This document shows, in pieces, positions 49,433 through 63,200 of a stretch of 64,000 bases of DNA. The notes under the pieces were generated by a model, which did not search any database, was not told where the DNA came from, and was given only the letters and a program-made list of their open reading frames with translations. Every line of letters begins with the position of its first letter. Position 1 is the stretch's first letter. Made by a program: the position numbers and the translations under genes. The stretch lies in assembly GCA_025617745.1 (NCBI GenBank), contig CM046855.1:45487813-45551812 (forward strand). Direction: 5' to 3'. Origin of the DNA: Heliocidaris erythrogramma (Eukaryota > Echinodermata > Echinoidea > Camarodonta > Echinometridae).

Positions 49433-52400
49433 GGGGGAGGGGTGCGGTATAGTTCCGTTGTTTGGAAAAAGGGCAATTGTCGACACCTTTTTCAGTTTTA
49501 AAATAGCCGATATTATTAATTTTCAAATTGCAAGGGCTTCCCCTCAACTGAACTAATTCAGATTTACCATTTGATGATTAGAATGGTAATATCACTATGT
49601 TGATGTATCGTTTACTAGCGCTGGGAACCACAAGAAACGAGCACTGAGAAGAAAATGACTTACACTTTCCCCAATTCGCATAATCATTAATAACCTTTTG
49701 ATAGTATCAATTAATTTTTGACAGTAAAGAGACTTAATGTTGGAGAAGTGACATCGTTAATTTCAACGTGCTCACCTGTGTGACATAACCGGCCCCACGC
49801 TTCAAACAAACCCTTAAAACATGGATCCCAGCCGTGTAAACAATGTAATACAAAATAAACATTTACAAAAGTCTTAATGGAGCCCTTATTTGACCAGAAA
49901 TGGTCAAATAATATTTTCCCATTGTTGTCATCGATGAATGTTTTAAATTATATCATGATTATGTTGTGTTGATAAAGTACTTGTTTTACTATGCAAAAGC
50001 GCAAACATGAAAGTCGAAACTTTGTTCCTGTTTGAGAAAGAAGGAGCTACTCTGTAAGGCATTTTGGAGAATCAAATATGCAGTACACAGCTCTAGCGGA
50101 AAATTTGCACGTGTGAATTGCATCAACTGGTGGCTTATTTCTTGTTGAATATGGCTTTTTGTTGGTCCCTCTGTCAAGCACATCGCATAAGATTGTAATG
50201 GCAGGAGCAAGGATATTGAGAGGAGAACGAAGCTTGTGCAAACGCTCGAGGTCAGAGGTTATTATTCTGTTCGAATTACGTCGATGTTTGATCATGAACA
50301 TGGATTGCTTTGTTGGAAGATTTGCAGTCGAATGAGCCGTGACAGTGTTCAAACTGAAATTGAGATGGAAATGTGATTTCAACACGTGCGATGTTACTTT
50401 ATGCGGCAGTATCTAATATGTACAATGTACTTCTTGTTGACGACGTAAGGGTGTGAGAGCGGCAAAGGGCGGGGCAGATGTCGAGTTATGACAGCGTTTT
50501 ATCGAAATCAGCACTGAACATAATAGTTACATACACATCAATAAATAATAGATATATTACATACTGGACCTAAACACAACTTACAGTTGTGTAAGTTGTA
50601 ACGTCCAAACAGCAATGGAAAAGTACCATACGTGAAATAACATCCACACCAACATCCACAACAATAATACATGTATATACATGTATGGTGATAAGTGCCG
50701 TCTTATTCGGCTTTAGCCTGGTGTACATACAAAAAAAGCATGGGAAAATGTACACTGGATGGAGGGAACTATACTGGATAAAATTTGAGAGACCGATCTT
50801 TGAGAAATGAGAAAGCCATCTCCCGAGCAGCCCCAAAACGGTACATCAATGGCTCTGGGCTAGTTTACTCCTCCGCCTTGCACATTACTTGAGAAAATGC
50901 TACATCCATTCATGTTATTTGTTCGCATGGAGATAGAAGCCGCCCACTTCATTGTCTCGATTCAAATCAATTGGGAGGTATATCTGGTGTCACAAGAGAC
51001 CGATTTGTCAGTAAGCCCACCTTAATCGGGGCGACGTGCCGATTTGCCGAACGTCCTATCGACGGAAAATGACGATAAAGAGTGGGCATCTTCAACACCC
51101 CCATTCGCATTCGTTCGTGAAGAGACCGGATAAAAACACAAGATGTTATCTCACGAATTTAAAGGTATACCATCGGCTATAATTCCCTAAAAAAACTCAA
51201 AGTTAACGATAGCATTTAGCGGGATCCATTCTCACAATCAAAACACATCCCCAAAAATATGCCATTAATGGAAGTTATGCTAATTTGTGCATAATTATCG
51301 GTACTCGTTAATTTATTGGACAGCTGAACAATGCAAGAAGCATTGACAGTTCAATGCACAGTAAAAAGAAGAGGTCATGTGCACAACTTTGATATGAAAA
51401 TGAAATAAAAACCAGTTAAATATCAATGCGGCTACCTATGAAATTGAAGAAAATGGGTTCAAAACTTCTCGTATTCCAAAGGTGGTGTTTACACTCAGAA
51501 AATACCCCCTCCCCTTTATGCCCTAATGAAATACAGATATCACTAAGGATATCGCTAGTCCATAAACATATTCATGTTCTATTGGTGGTCCTCTTGAAAA
51601 TCCTGTATAAACAGGTTTGGGCAAAAAAATGGTCTTTGTCGGTCACGTTATTTATTTCATTTTGATCTGCAAATATTTGATTTCATACAATATGGTTTGG
51701 AGAGCTGGAGAGAAGGTAAGTTTACTTTGGTGCAGTTTCCTATCATGAAACATGGCCTCATATTCGTTGAGATGGCATGGGCAGAGATTAACCGAGATTA
51801 TTACGCAAATAAATATACTTTATTATTTTACAGCCCAAGATTACAGACTTTACATAAATAACGTTACCAGCATATAATCATGATATAGACCTAGGTCAAC
51901 CAAGCACTTCTTCGGAGGCCTCAAATGATGAAAATGAGTTTTCTGAAATAGTTGAAATATAGAGTGACTTATTTTCCACTGAATTGACAGTTATTTTGAA
52001 TATAGGCTTTAAACTTTAAAATAGTACGTGTATTGTTGCTGTTTTAACTTAGCCCTAAGACTTGGGTTTCATACAGAATATGGGAATATTCAATATCACG
52101 TGTGTTTTCTATGCCAAGATAGGCGTGGTACTAGCTAGAATTTCATTTCAAAACATGGCTACTATTTTAAAACAACTGGGAAGTGATAGTTTCTCATAGG
52201 TCACCGAAACCATGTCAGGTGGTCGTGTCTGTTCCTCGAGCTCACTCCCGCACATGGGATAGAGGCTCTTTCATTCCATGTTTCTTCTCCGTGATACAGA
52301 AAAGAAGTCACGGCGTGACATATGACACACCCATCATGCCCATGCACAAGAACATGGGTAAAACAACTGCCATGACTGCTGTTACTCGATCTCCCACAAG

Positions 52401-53300
52401 TCAGACAAAACATGACTTCTTGAACAAAAACAGGACTCTTAACTCCCCAAGACCACGCAGAGCCAAACATTCTTTTCACAAGCAGTTGTGGCACTGTAAC
52501 CTGGTAACACCTTCACAGAAGCTTGTTTAATCACTGAAATCCTAAACATAACTTTGCAATTAGAGAACGACTCCACAGGTAGTTGTTTTGTTTAAATTAA
52601 CATTTATCTCACTCCGCTATCTGTATCTGTCCCCTCTCTTCTTTGCCTCATATATTCCCACACAAACTACAGGCATTCTTTGTAGAATGTTTACAAGAAA
52701 CACATTTCCACCCTAGTTTATCATGAAAAATTACTGGTTTCCAAACAGAAAATACTGATTTCAGCATCTATAAAATCGAATGTTATTAAGGTAAAGGTGG
52801 TACTAGTTCTGGGATAAACATGTTGCAGGAATATGTCAAGAAAAAGACATTATTAGCATGTCAACCAATCTCCCCTCCCTGATTATCTCTTCGAGACTCT
52901 TCTTCAAGGGGGTCAAGCTAAACTGGTACGCACCGTGCACATTATATTCCAGAAGGAGACAATGGTTTTGTAGCAGCTTTCCAATAAAAGTTGGGCTTTT
53001 AAAGAGCTTCTCCTCAAAAAACGACCATCATTCGACAAAAGCCGTTCTCCTAATGGGGCTCTTCTGCGAATAGTCCTTCGGTTTGATAGTTTATGTTCTT
53101 ACTTTATCACAAAGACACAAAAGACAGCGTTTCTTTTTCAAGAACTCACAGATATAAATGTTCGGTAATTACGCCTCTCAGTCATACCCAAGTCACACCG
53201 CCAACCCGACTCCAAACCCACCGGTAAAATCGACAAAATCTTGGCAATTTAGGTTTGGTGTAATTTTTTGTTCAGTCTATCATCCGTCTATTGTCGGTCT

Positions 53301-53446
53301 GGGCCCGTTTCATAAAACTTTTTCATCAATGACAGGTTACAATAATTGTTATAAGCTACTGAAATCTTTGAATTGACTGGCTGAGAGCGAATTTGTCAAA
53401 GAAATGAGGCAGTTTTTATTGATAACAAGTTTTATGAAACGGGGTC
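53301..53446. mobile_element. MITE with GGGCCCGTTTCATAAAAC ends, 146 bp
   Basis: GGGCCCGTTTCATAAAACTT on the left is inverted at the right as GTTTTATGAAACGGGGTCC, and TTATTGATAA / TCATCAATG continues the match. Hairpin MITEs with CCCGTTTCATAAA ends are frequent in marine invertebrates. No coding capacity; target duplication not obvious. Confidence 0.75.
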
Positions 53447-54501
53447 CTGATGTCAGTCTCGTCGATGGGACTGGATACACTTTACGGTGCATGAAATGGA
53501 GGTGCATTATTATGTCAAATAGCCGCTTTGGCAGTCCACAAATGATCACGTGACGGGCTATATGCGTAATGAGCCGATTACGCCGTGTGTATGGTATGTA
53601 TTGTGAATGCGTAGTGTGACGATATGGAGTCGAGAAATTGTACGAAAGCGGCGAGACAGTACAAGGTTAATTAATGAAGTGCATCGTGTATTCGAGATAT
53701 GTGAATTAAGAATGTAAAGCTAATATTAAAAATGAGATATGGCTGCCTATTTAATCTAAAACACCAAACTTTGATGTACCATAACCACTTCAGAAGGAGT
53801 CATTTCAAACTGAACTTTACATCAAACGATTTTTTTTTAATGAAATACATCACGAAATTAATAGAAAATGCATTTGTTCTTCAATGAATTTAATGGACAA
53901 TTTCCTTTATTTATCGTCGGAATAATGTTTGTATATATCGTATGTGATCATTGCTATATCAGGCATATCTTGGAAGTTTAGATAGCTCCATGGGGTTACT
54001 ACAATGTCAACAGATAATCACGCACAATATTGAAAACCATAATCACAAGCAATGTCACTGTTACTATGATAATTGGCAATGTTTTTTGTAATCATTTGAA
54101 TGATAATGGCAAACTAAATTATATATTAATCTTTGAATAGGGTTATTGCCTTGATGATTCCGAATTTGTATTTTGGTCGATAAATGTGGGTATTGCCTTT
54201 GCTTTCAACAGAATGGTGACATGTGAGCGGCTGTCGAATCTCAAAGCTGAAGCCGCGTAATTTTCTTAGGATTTGCCTTGATTTCGGCACCTGGAAGCCT
54301 GCATGATGACAGACGGATATACCAAGGTATCTATATCATCGACATCTAGGCCATCGGAGAAAAGGCAAGAGAAACGGGGTGGCGAGGGAGAGGTGCATAT
54401 ATTGGAGTTTGATAGTGAGATAGAGATAGAAATAAAAGAAACAGACAGACAGACAAGCAAGTATAGGGAAAGACAGAAAGAGAATATTTAAGGATATTCT
54501 T

Positions 54502-54527
54502 AATATATATATATATATATATATATT
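54502..54527. repeat. AT dinucleotide microsatellite
   Basis: About twelve consecutive AT units after a GGATATTCTTA context. Confidence 0.9.
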
Positions 54528-55795
54528 ATGGGACAAAGAGAGATCTGAGTGGACAGGGCCACAACATTTATACAGCAGCATAGATTTACATGGGTTTTTT
54601 GCAAACGTGTGGGAATACAATACGTTAGAAGTAATTTACAATAAGAAAGTTTATGTGGAATACAGCACTGTTTAATCTTATATAATCATGATAAATAAGG
54701 GGAAAATAATAGGTAAAAACGAAATGAAGAAGCTTTATGATGTGCAGAGCGGAGGCGGTGCACTCTCATAAAAAGTTCGTTGACCTATATCAGTATTATG
54801 GCTATAGTTTCGTTCCTGTCTTTCTCGAAAAAAATTCGACTGTTTGTTCCCAAACTATCAAACACACAGATACCACTGATAAATACCGATTGCATTCAAG
54901 GCTCACCCACAAATCGCGTAAACTAATTTGCAATGGCAAAAAGAAAGAAGTCTGTGCATCTAGACGTAGATAATGATTTTTTCTTTTAAATAGTTTTTTA
55001 TAAAGCGCGTACCAAATTATGATGTAATTTCTCTATGTGCTTCCAAAATGTTTCGAAAATTATTTTTGGTAGTTATGTATCATTGCATATCATATATCAT
55101 ATCCAGGCAATGCCATTCACAATTTCACATAAATTTGATTACTCTTTAACTTTTCTAGTCATCAGACAAATCCCTTCCGAGTTTTATTTCGTTATCGTCG
55201 TTGTTACGACAAAGCTGATACCGAACTAATGACGTCGTTTCAGAACATAGCACAGAGCTACAAAACCACAAAAGTTGAGCATTATTTTTTATCAAATTCC
55301 AAAAAAAAGGCAAATAAAGTCAGTGTTGTTATTCATGAAAAAAGAAGGGTGAACTTTTACGATTGCGACGCTCGTTATGTTTAAGATGATTTTTTCCCCT
55401 TGATTTAGGTCTTTTCATTCTCTTTTCAAACGAACTATATATTCTTCCCAGGCTCTCCGACTATTGCAAACATAATTATCACAGACGTCTAGCACCACTC
55501 CCTTTCTTTACTGTTTTTTTGCTTTTCAAACCCTCGATAATCATAATACATATATTATTGAATAGGAAGTGAATGTCGGGATTTATTGACGTAACGTTCG
55601 GGATAAACATTATGTTCACCTGCATTTAATTCTTACCACGCTTGAGTCATTATAGTCCCTCGTGTTTTATAGTCTTAATTGTTCGTAAAGTTGGATGGGT
55701 GAATAATTGTACAGAAAGTTTTCCAATCAAATTGGTGCGGTTGAATTAGAGAGAAAATAACAGCCTCGCTATTCATTACTCAAAAGAAAAACATG

Positions 55796-55852
55796 AGAGA
55801 GAAATGGAGAGGGAGAGGGAGAGATAGGGAGAGGGAGAGATAGAGAGAGAGT
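55796..55852 (+). repeat. GA-rich simple repeat
   Basis: Repeated GGGAGAG and GATAG(A/G)GAGAG blocks. Purine-only on the plus strand. Confidence 0.8.
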
Positions 55853-58079
55853 TATTCAGCACTATCAGTGAATGAAAAAATATATATTTACAATTCGTTT
55901 CGGAAATCATGACATCAAATTAAATTTGTTACGGGTTAAAAATACATAGATTTATTGGGGTATTTTCTTTTTTTATATGAAAAGGCTTAATTCTATGAAG
56001 ATATTTACCGTACATGTTTAAACGCACTTCTTACTTTATAATTCAGAATTATTTGGAGACTTTAAACTTTAGCAAGAAAAGCAGAGGGCAATTCATATGT
56101 AATACGAATATTACTTTACTACTGTCGGGTGAAGACTGCATACAGATGCAGTTGCTAGGACCACAGATTCAAATCATGAAAAGAACTTTATATTTAAATC
56201 CTGGAAAACGCTGTAATTTGGTTTATTATGAATCCATGTACTTTTGTGTGCTTTAGTATATTCACAAATTCACAATCGGTATTACGAGCAACAACCATGA
56301 CAACGAGGGGGTGGAGGTATTTATTAATCACGGTTGAATCAATATGAAATCTCAATTAATTAGTCATCATGCACACTTGACTTCTTCTTTCATCTATTTT
56401 GTTTTTTCATGAGGAAATGAGCTGTCATAATCTAACAATGGATACTAATGCACAAGGGATTTTTTTTCTTCAACTGACTCAATATAGAACTAGAAATTGC
56501 CCTACCTTCATGTCTAAATCTCAAGTTCCATTCCGTGTAAGGTCCAACAAGTGTCATTGAAATGTCTTGTTTAACTCCATCAATTTATTTCGGTATTAGT
56601 TTATAATTAAAAAAACAAAAACGATCCTCTTTCCACTAATTTGTTTTCTTTTGGTTTCGTTTTCAGTTCAAAATGCCAACATGCAACATTTTTGTTTTTG
56701 CAGAAATTCATATTTTATCATTTCATCTATCGAATGATATTGATAAGGAAATAAACTCTGTTCGTAAAGAATACAAATTCAAATACTTGTGTCTCGTCTT
56801 TTTTTTTTTTTACTAAGTTAGAAGCAAAAATGTATTATCTGTAATGTGCCTTTTACATTTACACAAAAGTTAGGGTAATATTGAGCGAGGCGAAAATGTA
56901 AATCCATAAAATCACAAGTTTATGCAGCCTACTTCATTCTTCCAATGTATGTACAATAAACTATGTAGGGATGAAGATGATTCAATAACTTATTTTTTTT
57001 TTAAATCACAATTTATCCGTTCCGCACTGCTTCCACAGATCAAGGACGTCCAACAATTTACATTGTCTCATTGTTGCGATACAGTTCATCCTATCAAACT
57101 TCCTGCACAAATTTACTCAGCCAAGAAGTTGGGTTTTTTTGTTGCTTTCCACTCACTCTGCTCCAAAAGACTTTGTCCACTTAATCCCAATCTGGATTAG
57201 CCTCAATTTACAATCAATGGAAATTCATTTAGCAACTTATCGATCGGTCATGTTAAAAAAGGTCCATTTTGATGGCATTAAACTTGTGTAAGCGAAGATC
57301 GTTGTTTTCACCACGTACAAAACTGGCAAGCAGTACATAAAATCATTCCTTGGGAGTTGGGAGTTGGGGGCAGGGGACAGTTGCCTACCCCTCCCAATAG
57401 CTTTGGGATTAAATGTGTATCCTATTGAGAGGACACCTCATTAATTCACCCCCAAAATAAAAAATAAATAAATAACAAAATAAAAAATAATTAAAAAAAT
57501 GAACACATACTCCTTACAGATTTGTTGATAAGGGGGTTAAGAATGAGGCTTATATCATTTACGCCCATATAGGCTTTCAGCACCACAAATACATGTATAT
57601 TCGATGTGCCCCCTTTCTTATTTTTTCCGATTCAATTTTATCCCGTGTCTCTTCTTCTCTTTTCATATATCCTCCTTTTATTCATTACTCTCTCTCTCTT
57701 TCTGTCTTTCTCTTACCTCCTCTCTTTATCTCTATATGTTATCTTCAATGCAGTATGTTTTTCATCTACTGCGGGTTCTCATGCTTTCCTATGATGTCTG
57801 GATCATATGAAGATCTGAAAGCAATTTCCTTACTTCTTCCAAAACAACGCTCCCATACCACAAACTCTTTTTTTAATGCATATAGTATGCCAATAATATA
57901 TTCAACATTTCTTATCATTCTATCAGAAGCTGTAACCATCTTTCCAAAAGCAGTTTGTAACTGGCATCGAGTTCCCTCGATTTCCCTCTGCTCCTACAAC
58001 ATTATCAAATCCACATCCTATCTCCTTTTGCAGAATACACTTTAATGAGTAATAAAAAAGAAGTAGAACCAGAATGCAT

Positions 58080-58103
58080 AATCATAATCATAATCATAAT
58101 CAT
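58080..58103 (+). repeat. AATCAT hexamer repeat
   Basis: Four consecutive copies of AATCAT, ending at CATGCGCATGCA. Confidence 0.85.
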
Positions 58104-60101
58104 GCGCATGCACCATAGGAATTTTTAGCAGGAGACCCGTATCAGATTATAATATTATATTGGTGACAATTATTATAAGGATACATGTTCTCTGGATATA
58201 AAATCAGTTCTCACTCATTTTCCTTCAAGCATTAAATTTTTGATCAAAAACGCCAATTCGAATTGAAAGTCAACAACCAACTTCACGCACATCATAACAC
58301 ATATATACACAATTACAACATTTAACAACATTAATGATGTTGTGGGATACATCAGTTTTACCTCCAGTTTAAAGACTTTTACGGCGTCTTTTGGAGGATA
58401 TCAACCAAGTACCAAGTACCATGTAAGTACATTTTCTATGCACTATTTTTTCAAGATCGCTTCGCTTCCACCACTACAATCTTCGAGAATTTTGCTTGGA
58501 AAGGGAACCGCACTCACCACAGATTTAATCTGGCTCTCCGACGAAGACTATCATTCGAGGTCGACCTCCAACTGGATAAAGTCACATAGTCAAACACTCG
58601 TTTGGTAAAACAACCGCAAGTTCGACGAAAGCGAGAACGAAGATCAGCTCGTAAACTCGAACATTCCACATCTGCGTGTGGATCGTGGTATAAAGCTATT
58701 TTACCGAATACTGTATTCACAATGCAAAACTGACTAGGCTGGCGGCTTTATTCGCATCCGTTCAGGTATATCCAACGAAATTTAGACTGGCTCTAAAAAG
58801 TACCTAAGGCCTTCATGTTTTCTTATTCCTATTCACGCTTCAGCCCTCGGTTTGAAAAGGCTCAGAAATTCGTGGTATCTTTCTCTTTTGACTGTACATG
58901 GACAACCGATTATCTGTGCCCCTTTATAATCCGTTTGATAGGGATAATGTCTCCCATACCACAACTTTAATCCTTATTCTTCGGCATTCTACTGACATCT
59001 ACTTAAAGCCGTAAACGTGCTTATTTTACTTTAAAAATCCGAATTACTGACATTTCTTGGCCTGTGTTTACCCTTTTTTTCAAAATGAAAACCTTATGTC
59101 ATCATTGACTTTGCGTGTTTACAAATACATATGCGTAGTGGTCGTCAAATGATTAAATCTCGAGGCAGTTTCGTCGCCTTTTGGGGTGTAATTTGGCGTA
59201 AATCACTTTGGTTCTCGGTCCCTATAACCGAATATCTTCTGACCATAACCATTGATATAACCCAAACCACAATGATTAATGCCGAAAATTGGCAGATTAA
59301 ATTTTACTCAAAGCAAAGTCCGACAGGTGTGAAGAATGAAAATAAACAGCAAGTAAATCCAAAGAGATGTAATTCTTTGGCGATCAGGTAATAATCGATC
59401 ACGTTTCCACTACCAAGTAGACCATTGCATCACTGTATTTGGCTAATGCATAATTTGTCTAGACCAATATAATTATGATATTGAGGAGGGTCATGAGGCT
59501 AAGCACCACATGGAGGGCAAGGGTGTATTGATTTAAACTGTCGGTGTTAACAGACCAGTTTACATCTTGCACCTTAACAAGCATGACAAGTCGGACGCAC
59601 AAGGGTTATGTCACTATCAATATTGACATACTTTCCGAGCACTTGTATTGCAAACAGAATCGAAGCCATCGAATACAGATTCTGATGACATAGTAATAAT
59701 ACTGATGAATATACAACGTTGCAATTAGCTATTTCCATCTCTCCATTTTTCTTCCCCAACCTCGTTATTTTTCTTTAATCCCCTCTCCCTATTCACTATT
59801 CTTTCTGTTTCATTATGAGCATGGGCGTATACACCCTTCATAAGGCCAGTTTCGTAATGTACGCACAGACCATTAAACCCGATTACGTAATCGGAGGGTT
59901 GGACAAACAACGGTGACTGTCGGTGCGAAGCTGCTATTGTACATCATGTTTTACTGTGCAACTACTGCCCTTTCGCTAATGAACTGTTTGTTGCATTATT
60001 GTTTGAACATATTTTTGACCGATGAGATGGAGGGAAATTCAAAATGAAATTTTGGATATCTTTTTCAACAGACTATTTAATATTTCTAGCGTACTAACGG
60101 T

Positions 60102-60211
60102 CATGGGCGTTAATCGTTACGTAACTCTATTCATCATGGGGGGGGGGGGGGGGACGGCTATTGTGTCGTCCCCCCATGATGAATAGAGTTACGTAACGAT
60201 TAACGCCCATG
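60102..60211. mobile_element. Perfect-arm hairpin MITE with 8-bp target duplication and G16 loop
   Basis: The 110-bp element has 42-base arms that are exact inverted copies (outer bases CATGGGCGTTAATCG, inner bases ATTCATCATGGGGGG). The loop carries a 16-base G run and GACGGCTATTGTGTCGTC. Flanks are CTAACGGT at 60094-60101 and 60212-60219. An 8-bp duplication points to hAT mobilisation; identical arms point to a recent insertion or gene-conversion-like arm repair. Confidence 0.85.
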
Positions 60212-60219
60212 CTAACGGT

Positions 60220-63200
60220 TCAAACAAAGGTCGGAAAATGGGAAAACACTCAGCTTGTTGAATCCCACGGTAGAATCTCCTCTTTCTCGAAGAAAATCTT
60301 GTAAATTCTTCACACTAAACTTGTCAAATGACAGTAAGGAAGCCATCAAAACCAGGCATTACGTCATCACGCTCGCATCGCCGAAAAAATGGAGAATGAA
60401 GGGGGGGGGGTATGAATAGACCATCCCCAATCTTAATTAGATACTATGCATGTCTACGCTATGTTTAGCGGTTTTGCTTAAAATTACATTTCAATGCATC
60501 ATTTTCTTTACTTTATTACTAGATTTAATTCAGAGCATGAAAATACATGTGGACAAACAATTTCTAAAAATTAATGAAGTGGGATTATAATAGGCGACAG
60601 CACTATGCAATTATTTAGAAATATTTTCATGATCGTGTAAAAAATTTGAACAGAATCTTTAAACAAGCACGAAAACCCAATTCGGTTTCCTCTCCGTCAT
60701 CATACGAAACAACTCTGTAATTGCAATTCATGTTTGCTCATTCAGAGTTGTTTAACTGTTTGTATTCATCTTTAACCTAATTAAGAATGTTTGACAAGTA
60801 TATTGTGCAAAACCATACCACCACTAAAATATTTCAGCTATGTATTCCGCTTGTACTCATAAACGGAAGTCAAAAGTCAAGGAAAAAATGTGACCGATTT
60901 TCAGGAGAATAGGCAAGGAACTAAAATTGCATCGAATTCCGGAAAGAATATACTGCCCACTGATCCACTGAAGACTGATATTGATGCAAGAGTGCAGATA
61001 TCATTTATTTTTTTTTATAGAACGGTCTTTCTAAATCACTGCTGAATACCACGTAATAATGTATACACACAAAGATGAATACATACGCTTATATACCAAT
61101 ACAATATACATTGAAAACATTGTCTGAAATGCCTCTTCTCTAAAATAAAGTCACTTTAACACCTGAACCAACATATTGTATTAGTCCACCCGATACAGAC
61201 GTCATTAATGTGGGTTAAATCAAGCATGTACGCCTACATCAAATTCGATTGACCCAAAATAATGAGCACTGCATGGTCGTTATTACGAAACAAATTTTGT
61301 CTTCAAATATATAGGGGTTACGAGTCTGCCCTTTTTTGTATATCCAGAAAAGATATTCATCCTTAGATAGTAAGCAACTTTTTACAGATAAATTGCATAT
61401 CCAAGATATTCGTCCAGCCAAAACAAAGCCTTAATCATTAAATACATATCGGAGAAGAAATCACAAACCAATATTCACAGTATGTAAGTACGAAGGAAAC
61501 TGAAATAGTTCTCAGTTAATAACCTAAAACGAGCAAAGTCCATTTAAGATAAAACGAGACATTTTCATTGCTGTCTTGGTAATACTTTTTTTCTGTGTGG
61601 ATCGAATGTCTTGTTTTAATCTGCCTGTGTGTCTGCTTCAACGTGAATTCAACCAACTCCTACCCAGTTTTTCTCTCTTACCCTCGCTGTATATATTGTA
61701 TTAAATTCTCATTTGATACATACTTCTATTTCCCCACCAAAAAAAAGAAAAAAAGGCTCATTTTTCTCACATAAAAATTCGCAATTTCAATTAACAATGC
61801 CAGAAACACGCTTTGAAAATGACATGACTGTGTTCAGGAAACGGTGTGGTATAGTGATTAAGCAAATGAGGGGATTGTCCAACCACTAAACAAAGAAGTG
61901 TGTGAGGAAACGACCACAACTGTGGTAAAAAGAAATGCATCCTACACAGTGTGTTTTACACACACATGTAGTGTGGTTAAGATGCTCGCGATACCACAGT
62001 ACCCCACATTCTTGAAAAAGTGTTCGTTATTTTCAACATTATTAATCTATTCCGAATCAACTTTGTAGTGTACAAACTCCATGTTTCTCTCTGTGTCCAC
62101 AGTGTAAAAGGAATGTGACCACATAGTAAAAAACAACAACACTTTACCAAATAGCAAAGTGTTGTCAAATTCTATGTGAGATACACCTTTTTTCCGACGA
62201 GGCAAGCATTTAACAGTTTCAATTAGCTGATCTACTGCAAGATCGGGCCCCTCCTTTGAGTGTAATTTAAGTTATTTATCATGTTTATTATATAGAAGCT
62301 CCTTCTTTGGAACATATCCATTAGTAGAAGTATACCTCTCTATAAATGTTTGCTCGTAAAGAGGATACGAATCAAATTAGAATATGGGCAAAATGATTGT
62401 GGGTATATCTTCTTCGTAAGTTAATTAGGTCGATGCATATAAATCCAATTTATTTCGCGTAAGACCGTTAAGTGATTAGGATATATTGGGGATGCATAGA
62501 GCCTCGGAGATATGTTAACAACCATGTAGGCTACATCGGGAAAAGAAAGATTGGTTGCATTATAGCGTCGGAGGAGAAATGTTTCATCGCCTACTTCAAG
62601 TGTAAGCATGGCAATTACATACCGGTAAAGCAAGATATGATCATTTATTCATATCCTTGGAATGTAAAAAGAACACTTTTAAACACTGACTCTGAAAGAA
62701 AGTGAGAAAGTTTGCCAGACGTAGTCGAACTTGCACGTTCCTACGTGAACAATATAGCGCCCTCGTGACACATTCCAGAATTGATTTGCGGAAAAAAAAA
62801 TAAAAATAAAAATTAAGGAGAATCTTGCTGCAAATTTGAATTCCAACGGAATCTGTTAACCCAGAAAACATATCTCACGCGACATGCGATATGAATGGCG
62901 TGATAAATGCCACCAAAATTGCACTATGCACCAAGTGCATGCAATATTTCGTTTTATAGAGGTTTAAAAAGAGTCTTAAATTTCACGAGGTTTCAAGGCA
63001 GTCAATCGTGCTTATTTTAGTACTGAAACTGAAATACACCCAGGGAGATGGGCTGGTACAACTTTCATTCGGACAGAGTATTTTCATCAAGTTAAAGAAA
63101 CAGATGAAAAAGAAAAGGAACATCATATGGTACCAGCTTCCCAATATTTCAATAGACTGCTGTAAATATGGACACCTCTTATCGAAATAATGTCTGTGTC

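Larger units (their letters stand above)
47876..53300. other. 5' flank of the AHNAK-like gene, no recognised gene
   Basis: Immediately upstream of exon 1 the DNA is relatively GC-rich to about 48200 and then returns to AT-rich. A GA/GT microsatellite lies at about 49396-49432. Short frames (for example at 48353-48724 and 52183-52530) have no recognised homology or exon signals. Part may be promoter or hold non-coding 5' exons. Confidence 0.5.
53450..60090. other. Intergenic AT-rich stretch, no recognised gene
   Basis: It holds an AT dinucleotide run (54502-54527), a GA-rich repeat (55796-55852), an AATCAT hexamer repeat (58080-58103) and long T or A runs. The frames seen (for example 57593-58045, 58342-58608) are low-complexity or unrecognised and lack supporting splice context. 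Confidence 0.5.

Noticed and set aside
52183-52530. Overlapping plus and minus frames of about 100 codons
   Set aside because: Neither has a recognisable domain, and overlap on both strands of similar length is what chance predicts here.
58342-58720. Possible exon with Arg/Ser-rich peptide
   Set aside because: Frames on both strands are comparable in length, no splice pair or homology is evident, and the GC-richer composition alone is not enough.
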